Positions 56,901 through 64,000 of a DNA stretch of 64,000 bases are shown here, piece by piece; the first letter of the stretch is position 1; every line of letters begins with the position of its first letter. This DNA is from Hsuehochloa calcarea. Taxonomy: Eukaryota; Streptophyta; Magnoliopsida; Poales; Poaceae. The position numbers and the translations under genes are program-made. The notes below the pieces were generated by a model. The model was not told the DNA's origin, made no database searches, and saw only the letters and a program-made list of their open reading frames with translations. The stretch spans positions 18,447,385 to 18,511,384 of the forward strand of contig CM070594.1 of the NCBI GenBank assembly GCA_036346395.1. Direction: 5' to 3'.

Positions 56901-57592
56901 CTGAGGAACCTCTGCTGATATCAATTGTTGCACAATTAATCTCTTTAAAAATGCAATTTGGTTAAAAAGGCTATGTGATAGGACTTCCTAATCTTTGTAT
57001 TTATAAATGTTGCTTTACGCAAATAAAAGAACCCGAGCCATCCTTGTTGAACTCTGCATGTATGTTATTGCATCTGTTGTGTTGGCTCGCGAGCACGGTA
57101 GTTGTGCTCACCCTCGCTCTTCCCAAACCCTCCAGATGATTTGGACCAGGGAGACTACACCTTTTATGAGGATCCCGAAGCTGACGGACCAGGATGCGAC
57201 GAAGAGTAGTATAGCTCTGTAGTATAGGTCTCGCCTCAGTCTAGTAGACTTGTCGGTGCTTGCATATAACCAATATTACCCGAGCCCTTGGATAATATTA
57301 GTCGTATACAAGACACCTCGGTCACTGCCTGTGGAGAGACAAGCCCCATCCCCTTTTGCTTCCGCTATAGCCACGAACTCTTGTGATGTAATATATTTGG
57401 CCTGACGGCCCTTCTGTAAAAACCTGACCCGACGTGGTCTATGTTACCTTGACTGTCTGTAATATATGTGTTGGTCTTATTTCACGCACGTATGAGATGA
57501 ACCAGTAATGTACCTGTGAGTGCTACCTACTGATCCAGGGAGTAGTACAATGTTTCACAAAGGATTCGGGTTTACGAAATCCGGGTCCGACA
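53903..57592 (+). mobile_element. Solo LTR of a gypsy-like retrotransposon
   Basis: It starts TGTAACATTCC, ends GGGTCCGACA, and is 3690 bp, with the perfect TSD AGTAC at 53898-53902 and 57593-57597. A TATA-like CCTATAAAGCC lies at about 54654-54664 after a CT-rich tract. No gag or pol is inside. The open frames at 53933-55177 are CT-rich leader sequence and not supported as genes. Confidence 0.85.
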
Positions 57593-57895
57593 AGTACCGG
57601 GGCGAGCGGTAGTACCGGGGGAATGTGAGTGGTAGTACCGGCGGGGGACAAGCGGTAGTACTGGCGGGGAACGAGCGGTAGTACCGGGGGAAGCGGTAGT
57701 TCCGGGGAGAAGGAGGGCGGAAGTACTGGGGTGGAATGCGATCGGTAGTATCGGCGGTAATACCAGGGGAGGAGAGCGGTAGTACCGGAGCTTCGGCTTT
57801 CGGTGGCAGAGAGGGGAAATGGGGCGCTGTGGAGGGGGGAGGGGGGCGGGGGCGAGGTAGGAAGGGGTGGCTGGGCTTTATAGTCGGGGAAGTGA
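57593..57895 (-). repeat. GC-rich LTR-like block, right part, with CGGTAGTACCG array
   Basis: About nine copies of CGGTAGTACCG or close variants occur between 57593 and 57790 at spacings of about 20-25 bp. A TATA-like GACTATAAAGCCC (minus strand) lies at about 57874-57886. The block ends at the CACTA terminus at 57896. The same motif occurs at about 52949 and at the solo-LTR insertion point. Confidence 0.65.
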
Positions 57896-58165
57896 CACTA
57901 CTATAGAAAAGCTCATCACAGACGGTTCGTAACAGTCATCAAAGATGGGTTTTGAACCGTCTGAAATTTTATGTCTGTGATAACAGGCGGTTATCACAGA
58001 CGGTTGAAAAACCGTCTGTGATAAGTCTTATCACAGACGGTTCCAACCACGAACCGCTCAGTGATTACAGAGTATCACGCACGGTTCGTCGTTGGAACCG
58101 TCTGTAATACTACAGAATCACAGACGGTTCGTGGTTGGAACCGTCTGTGATAAGTCTTGTCTGTG
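57896..58165. repeat. CACTA subterminal repeat cluster, left
   Basis: Five or more copies of TCACAGACGGTT or its reverse complement, most paired into hairpins with 5-15 bp loops. In En/Spm elements such arrays bind the TNPA protein. Confidence 0.85.
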
Positions 58166-58304
58166 ATAAGTCTTTAGACCTAATTAATTTTTATCGTATT
58201 TTCAGCTAGCCTCAGGAATTGCTAGCCATGCCCTCTGAAAACTAGCAAGCAGAAACATATCACAGATAATTGTTGACAACTCAAAGTGATCATTTAACTC
58301 AAAA

Positions 58305-60142
58305 TCAATTGCAAAAGAATGTTTCAAAGTGATCATTTAACTCAAATTGTTGACAACGGACTTCGAGGGAGTATTTCACAGGTTTGGAAGGTGTCTTAAT
58401 GTTCTTCGATTTCGATTTCTCCTTAACGAGGCGGCTGAGGGACGTCTTCCCGTGAGACGCCTCAGGGACCGATATGGTGACACGCTTTTCTTGTCCCTTC
58501 GCCGTCTTCTCGACGGGAAGCGATGTGGCGGCCTTCTGAAGCTTTGGTTGAGGCGGACTCATCGGGGGTCCTATTGGAGAGGCAGGGTCCTGTCAATATC
58601 GCGTCACTGAAGGGTCCAATGCGATGTCCTTCTTGGGCCACTGGATAAAAGTGTGCGTGGCATCCCCTAGTGTTCTAATTTCTTCGTTCGGGGGAATCTC
58701 CAGCGGGATGGCCATAAAATTATCATGTACCATGTCCTCCTCCACCCCGGCGTAACTCTGCGCCAGTTGGGCACCGTGCTGCACTGCCCCTTCCTGGTAT
58801 GGATACACCATACCCCGCCCAGTCTCAATAGGAATCAACCCAACCATCCTCACTTGGAGTTTGCAGGGCGTCGGCTCCTACAAAATGGTACACAATTAGC
58901 TAAGGCATCCTATAGGTCTATCTTTGGAGCACTCCAGAGATGTACATTACCTCGATGTCGTCGATCGGTAATTGCACGTCGTCATGTCCATAATTATGTG
59001 TGGACGCGACGCTACTCCGATGTCGAGGACGACTTGCTCCCAAATTAACAGGGGCGGCTTGCGCCTGCTTGAGTTGATTTACTTGGTTATGCAAGTTTGT
59101 TATTTGTTCTTGAAATTTTCCAACAATCATATGTTCCAACCGAGCATCGTACTAGTCCTTGGATCTCTTCCTACTCCTATACGTGTCGGAGTTGTGTGGG
59201 AATCCATCCCTCCAAGGTACGTAAACCCCAACGCCTCGTGTGCGACCCGGTAGCTCCTTGTTTTCCGTGGTCGTGAGCGGTACATCCTTCTCCTGCCTAC
59301 TTCAAGGAACCTTGGGAAGATGCGGAAGTCAATGCTTCCTGCAAGAGGACATCATGTTATTGTAGACACCATGAAGTTATGGACTTATTAACAATTAAGT
59401 GGTTCGAGAAATTTACCAAGCGTTGAGACACTGCCTCGTCTGCCGGGTTTGTGAAAGAGATGTTGCCCGAAGACGTGGCTGATGCCCTCGCTTTTAACCA
59501 GGCTCGAGCGCGCTCGTCTGAGATCTCAGCAAACGATCGTGCAGCAGTCTCGTTCCTCCGCCGCCCACTGCGTGGCTTTACCCGCGTACCCAGCGGTGCC
59601 GAGTCTGTGGGGGTGAGTGTTTTGTGCCTGGATAGCTCTGTGCGCCGCACTTTGCTTCTGAAATTCTGCTGTCATCTTCATCTGCACGAAGGCGTCCCAT
59701 GTATCCCGCGACGAAAATTGATACATCGTGAAGGGCGTCCGACCCTTGTTCACGTACTGCGTGACAAGTAGGCTCTTGAAGGTCCTCCACGCGTGGGACA
59801 TCGCCAGCAGCGCGTGCCATCACACACGTGCCTGGTCTGCTTCAGGGAAAGTGAACGAGGCAGAAAGTCACCCACAACCGGTCTCTGACATCCGCCGAGA
59901 CTTCCGTGTTGGGGTGGTGATGGGGACCCGCTCTTGCAAGTACCCCGTGATACGGTCCGGAATCTCGCAGCTGCTTTCTTGGGACTCAGCGGGATCCCGA
60001 CGTCACTGACCTCCGTGATCGTCATGCGGCCCGAGGGCAATTTGGAGATTCCTCTGCCTTCTCGCCTGCGTACCACCTTGATCGGAGATCCAGAAGCATT
60101 TGGCGACGTCGATGACGGCGGCGAAGACGGTGCCTCTGCCAT
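58305..60142 (-). pseudogene. TNPA-like / Plant_tran_24-type CACTA accessory protein
   Basis: The start is MAEAPSSPPSSTSP at 60142. Blocks that follow are AWRTFKSLLVTQYVNKG, RDTWDAFVQMKMTAEFQKQS, then RLGTAGYAG, which resemble the plant Ptta/En/Spm transposase-associated family. Next come FQEQITNLHNQVNQLKQAQ (a short coiled coil), VQLPIDDIEVMYISG and PNEEIRTLGDATHTFIQWPK. A Lys/Pro-rich C terminus ends near 58305. The blocks lie in several frames; some changes may be introns, but stops near 59520 suggest decay. In En/Spm the TNPA protein binds subterminal repeats. Confidence 0.6.
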
Positions 60143-60182
60143 CTCGCTTACTTGCTATCTATGTAAGTTATGTATGCAATGA

Positions 60183-61990
60183 TTACATAAACAAATAGAA
60201 GTTACCCATTGAACCTAAATATATGATACGTAGTAAATAAAATATATGAAATTGCACAAAAAACTGCAAAGGAGAAGGAAATATTGCAAACAGTGCAGTT
60301 TTAACATATAGCTGAAATATTACATGATTTTGAGTGCTCTCAGCAGGCGAGTTGCAAAAGAATCAACGTTTGCCTTCTCAGCTCTGTTTTGTAGTAGTGT
60401 CATACCATAAAGAAACCAAGAGAAGCAATAATCACCTCACCCTAACAATTTCTGGAATAAATCATTACACCAAAACCGATCAAAACAGAATGAGTCAAGG
60501 GATGGCAATGAATAGATTATGTCTTATTACCAATCTAGTGGGTTGTGTGGGCGTGTTTGCTTCGTAGGTTATATGGATGAGGTACAGGTGGGCATGGCCT
60601 CTTCCTGTGTGCGGGAGCCATCTTGACGGAAAGATAACAGGGGTAGGATGGAGAGAAATTAGAGGGGTCAAGACAGAAACTAGAAGAGGAAATTTATTTC
60701 TTGCTTGAAGAAATATTACAGCCGACACTTACTTTTATAATGCTGACTTAGTTTACATCTAAGACTAGGACTCCTAATACATGATAGAAACTGTGTAGCT
60801 TTCCTAATTCTCCTCTCTGAAAACCTCATTGCTATGTGAAAACCTACTCCTAACAAAACCGGACTCGCTTAACTTCCTCTCGATGTCGCCATCATTGCTA
60901 TGCCACAACATGCGAACACTTCCATCCCTCATCCATAACTGGTGTGGAACGGAGATGCCAAAGGAGGGCGGCTAACCGTATTTGGATACTTGCTTGTTTT
61001 CAAGGAACTGTTTGGCACCAAACTAGAATTAGAATTGGTCATACCAGATTTGCTAAGTGGAGAATGGAATGGAACGTCAATAAAAAATATTGTTTCATTA
61101 GCACTGCCATGTACAGCATTATTTTTACCATGTAGAGTCTATACAAAACTGAAAAAGTAGAGCCTCACATCGCTACCTAAACAAGAAATATTGATGTCCC
61201 AAAAGGATGAAACAACTCAATTCCAATTCCATAGCTAAAACAAATAATGAGATGTCTTTCTAGTATTTTTCAAATAGGAAAAGATAGATTTGCCAACACA
61301 AAGAACGCCATCAGAATACATTAATGCAAGTATACATGCATGTCTAATTGTGCAAATACACAGGCATCTTATTGTGTAAACAAACTAAATATAGATCTCT
61401 GTACAAATCTATTTGTGCAAATATAACTTACATGTACATCTAGTAGTGGAATTTAATCTATTGATGTATCCACCCAGGCAAAAAAAAGTTTACAACTTGA
61501 CATCATATCTAAAACTAGCTAAACACCATTGCCCTAACCAGAAGAAAACCCAACCTCCCATTTCAAACAAAACCACAGCAAAGTAAAACACCTAAAGGGG
61601 TAAAAATACCACATAAACCACTAAAACAACATGCTTTTCTACCACAATTCGAACAGCTGGCAGCAACCTCTGAAGAATCCACCAAGGAATTTTTCAAAAG
61701 TAAAAGTAACATCACCGGGTGGTCGGCAGGGGCGGGGGCGGCACCGAGGGAAACCCTCGGCTCTCACGGCAGAGAAGGGGGGAAGCGCGCATAGGCATTG
61801 GGGCGGCGCGGGGAAACTCACCGGGTGGTCGGCAGGGGGGGTGGCACTAGACGGAGGCAGGGACGAAGGGAGGCGGCGCAGGTCGGAGGTGGCGTCAATG
61901 TTGGAGACCGAGGGCAGCGCCGGGCTGGTAGAAAAAGACTAACGCAGAAGAGTGCACAACCGTTCGAGTCAGGCACTTATATAACTGGTG
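60183..61990. other. CACTA internal non-coding region
   Basis: No supported gene. A GC-rich part at 61710-61930 repeats CACCGGGTGGTCGGCAGGGG twice; it would be the leader of the TNPA-like gene. Confidence 0.4.
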
Positions 61991-61993
61991 TTA

Positions 61994-62115
61994 AGTCATC
62001 ACAGACGGTTTCATAACAGAACCGTCTGTAATAGTTAACATCACAGGCGATTATGTAATTGAACCGTCTGTGATATGGTGATATCACAGACGGTTCCATA
62101 AACAAACCGTCTGTG
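61994..62115. repeat. CACTA subterminal repeat cluster, right
   Basis: Three hairpin units of TCACAGACGGTT and AACCGTCTGTGA with loops of about 12 bp, the same motif as at 57896-58165. No CACTA terminus follows; foreign sequence begins at about 62117. Confidence 0.8.
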
Positions 62116-62116
62116 A

Positions 62117-62400
62117 TGTGAACCGCCAACTAATGGACCGCCAACTAATGGCCAGTCTGACCGCCGCCAAATCGGTCAGACCGCCAAGGGTGGCCGGTCC
62201 GACCGACTGAGGCAAATTGACCCACACCAAAAATGTGCTTCTCTGGAATAAACGTTCCGCAAAAACTTTAGAATTTCTGCACACCGGTAGTTCCTTTTAT
62301 CAATGGCGGAACTACCGCACAGAGAATCATTTCAAAGGGAAATCGGTCGGACCGCCCAACACATGGAAGTCTGACCGATTTAGCACTGGTCCATAACACG
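62117..62400 (+). repeat. Third, partial copy of the long inverted-repeat arm
   Basis: It matches 33505-33815 over ACCGCCAACTAATGG, TGCTTCTCTGGAA, GGCGGAACTACCGCACAGA and ACCGCCCAACACATGG. A segment of about 64 bp found in the arm at 33520-33590 is missing here; the missing part is bounded by ACCGCCA(A/C)CTAATGG repeats. Confidence 0.75.
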
Positions 62401-62444
62401 TGACACGTTTCCATGTTAACATCAAATTACAATGGAATACATGC

Positions 62445-64000
62445 TTAATTGAAATATAGTCCTTCATGATGATCGACGCGCATATAGCTAGCTTCCTCAC
62501 TGGGTTCTTCCTCCAGTCTGATGCCGTCTCCGAAAGGAGGCAACTCGTCAAATTGATTGTATTCCTCCTCATCCACGACATTCTCAACTCCGACAATCAT
62601 TTTTTTCCCATGAAGAACTACGCGGCGGTTCTTATTTGCTGGGTCCGTTACATAAAAAACTTGAATAACTTGCTTAGCGAGTACGAATGGTTCGTCCTTG
62701 TATCCGACACGTTTGACGTCCACAGTAGTGACGCCATACTTGTCGACCTTCACGCCCTGCAGAAGTTTAACCCAATGACATCGAAACAGGGGGATCTTGA
62801 AAAGTACATAATCGAGCTCCCAAATCTCCTCTACGAACCCATAGTACGAGTTCAACCCGCGCGCCCCCGCGGTACTGAACCCCTCGTGAAATGCATCTAT
62901 GCGGACACCGCTGTTCTGGACTATGCTCTTCCTATCCTGAGCTGCCGTATAAAACGTGTACCCATTTATGTCGTAACCTTGCCATGTCACAATTGTAAAT
63001 TTTGGTCCTTTGGCCAACCATAGCAGCGTTTCATCACTTGATGATCTCCCAGCGAATCGCATCTTTAACCATTCGTTGAACCGATGGTTGTGCTCTCTCG
63101 TTATCCAAACCTCCGACCGGTCTGGATTCTGTTGGCGTACCATGTCTTTGTGCTCGTCGATGTACGGGGACACTTGGGTCATGTGTTGCAAGACCGTGAA
63201 ATGGGCCTACTCGTATGTATCTAGTTCGGGAGTGATTGCTTTCCTCCCAATGGTCCCGATACCCTCCAGTCTCCCCTCGTGACGAGATATAGGCACACCT
63301 ATCAGTTCCACCTGAGCCATGTAGTCGACGCAGAACTCAATGACCTCTTCGGTTGCATAACCTTCGATGATACTGCCCTCCGGCCGAGATCGATTCCGTA
63401 CGTAGGAATTCAGAATTCCCATGTATCTATTGAAAGGGTACATATGACGTAGGAACACAGGGCCACATATCTTTATCTCTTTCACAAGGTGAACAATGAG
63501 ATGGACCATGATATCAAAAAATGACAAAGGGAAATACATCTCAAGATGACATAGAGTTGTCACCACCTCGGCCTGCAGAGCGTCGAGTCCTTCGGGATCG
63601 ATGACCTTCTGAGCAATTGAGTTAAAGAAATAACACAGCCTAAAGATTGCCACTCGGACCTTGTTCGGCAAGATATTCCTAATTGCAATAGGAAGCATTT
63701 GTGTCATCAGCCATGACAATCATGAGACTTCATACCAATTAATTTTAAATCTTTCATGGAAACAAGTTTCTAAATATTGGTGGAGTAACCGGACGGAACT
63801 TTCACACCATGCAAGCTTTGACACAGTTCATTTCTCTCGGCCTTGGACAAAGTGTAGCAAGCTGGGGGAAGGTACGTTCGTCCTTTATCGGTCTCTTTCG
63901 GTGCTAACTCGGTTCTTATGTTCATATCAACCAAGTCACGCCGTGCGTTAACACCGTCTTTCGTTTTGCCACTAATGTTTAGTAAGAGACCAATCAAGCT
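62445..64000 (-). pseudogene. TNP2-like CACTA transposase, C-terminal part (DUF4218 and DUF4216)
   Basis: TNP2/TNPD is the catalytic CACTA transposase. Frame 63997 onward reads YLPPACYTLSKAERNELCQ and GVKVPSGYSTNI, then a TAG stop where the family continues RLVSMKDLKL. After a one-base loss the next frame (63719-63207) has LPIAIRNILPNKVR, LCYFFNSI, FFDIMVHLIVHLVKEI, GPVFLRHMYPFNRYMGILN and GYATEEVIEFC (DUF4218). Frame 63191-62445 has TREHNHRFNEWL, YDINGYTFYTAAQD, NSGVRI and YYGFVEEIWELDY (DUF4216), and ends near YFN. The catalytic N-terminal half lies beyond the window. The stop and frameshift show it is inactive. Confidence 0.85.

Larger units (their letters stand above)
57896..64000 (-). 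mobile_element. CACTA (En/Spm) transposon sequence, one or two elements
   Basis: The left terminus is CACTACTATAGAAAAGC, followed by subterminal units of TCACAGACGGTT facing AACCGTCTGTGA. TNPA-like and TNP2-like genes lie on the minus strand in the normal order for an element whose 3' end is at 57896. A second subterminal cluster at 61994-62115 may instead be the other end of a 4.2-kb element, with the TNP2 piece belonging to a neighbour. The right end is outside the window or lost. Confidence 0.75.

Overview
This window is nuclear DNA of a grass (Poaceae). The evidence is intron-containing plant genes with rice-like protein sequence, a GC-rich 5' end on the PPR gene, and dense nested LTR retrotransposons of families known from grasses (Sirevirus-type and BARE-like Ty1/copia, Ty3/gypsy, CACTA, hAT, Tourist-like MITEs). 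I cannot name the species. I saw no rRNA, tRNA or CRISPR array.

Layout. 1-6856: retrotransposon debris on the minus strand: a Ty3/gypsy gag-protease fragment fused to a 5'-LTR-plus-gag piece of a Sirevirus-like element, then an LTR remnant split by a small CACTA-like element. 6857-16949 is a gene island. It holds an intact four-exon Aux/IAA repressor gene (10615-12577, plus) and, converging on it, an intact intronless PLS/E-class PPR gene (13779-15581, minus). 16950-32815: one old Ty1/copia element with short LTRs, delimited by matching TAGCC target-site duplications (TSDs). Its left LTR was split by a complete Sirevirus-like element (17046-28023, TSD CAACC), and its interior holds a BARE-like solo LTR (TSD CTTAC) and a gypsy LTR piece. 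32911-39542: a long inverted repeat with arms of about 1.1 kb. Its loop carries exons of a GRF-zinc-finger coiled-coil gene, a solo LTR (TSD ATTAG), a palindromic satellite-like array and a Tourist-like MITE. 39543-50305: a second, decayed gene area with an orphan exon of an LTI6/RCI2 (PMP3-type) membrane peptide, a defective hAT transposon (44.1-48.2 kb) and a GH19 class II chitinase pseudogene. 52.7-64 kb: a GC-rich minus-strand LTR-like block split by a 3.7-kb solo gypsy-like LTR (TSD AGTAC), followed by CACTA (En/Spm) sequence with broken TNPA-like and TNP2-like genes.

Function. The only genes that look intact are Aux/IAA (auxin-response repressor with a non-canonical degron) and PPR (organelle RNA editing or processing). 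The rest is mobile DNA or decay products. The recurring oddity is the short odd palindromes CGGTCNGACCG and CGGTAGTACCG. They recur in Sirevirus LTRs, inside one gag coding region, in the long inverted-repeat arms and in a GC-rich LTR. Length differences between copies begin and end at these motifs, which suggests they are deletion or recombination hot spots.
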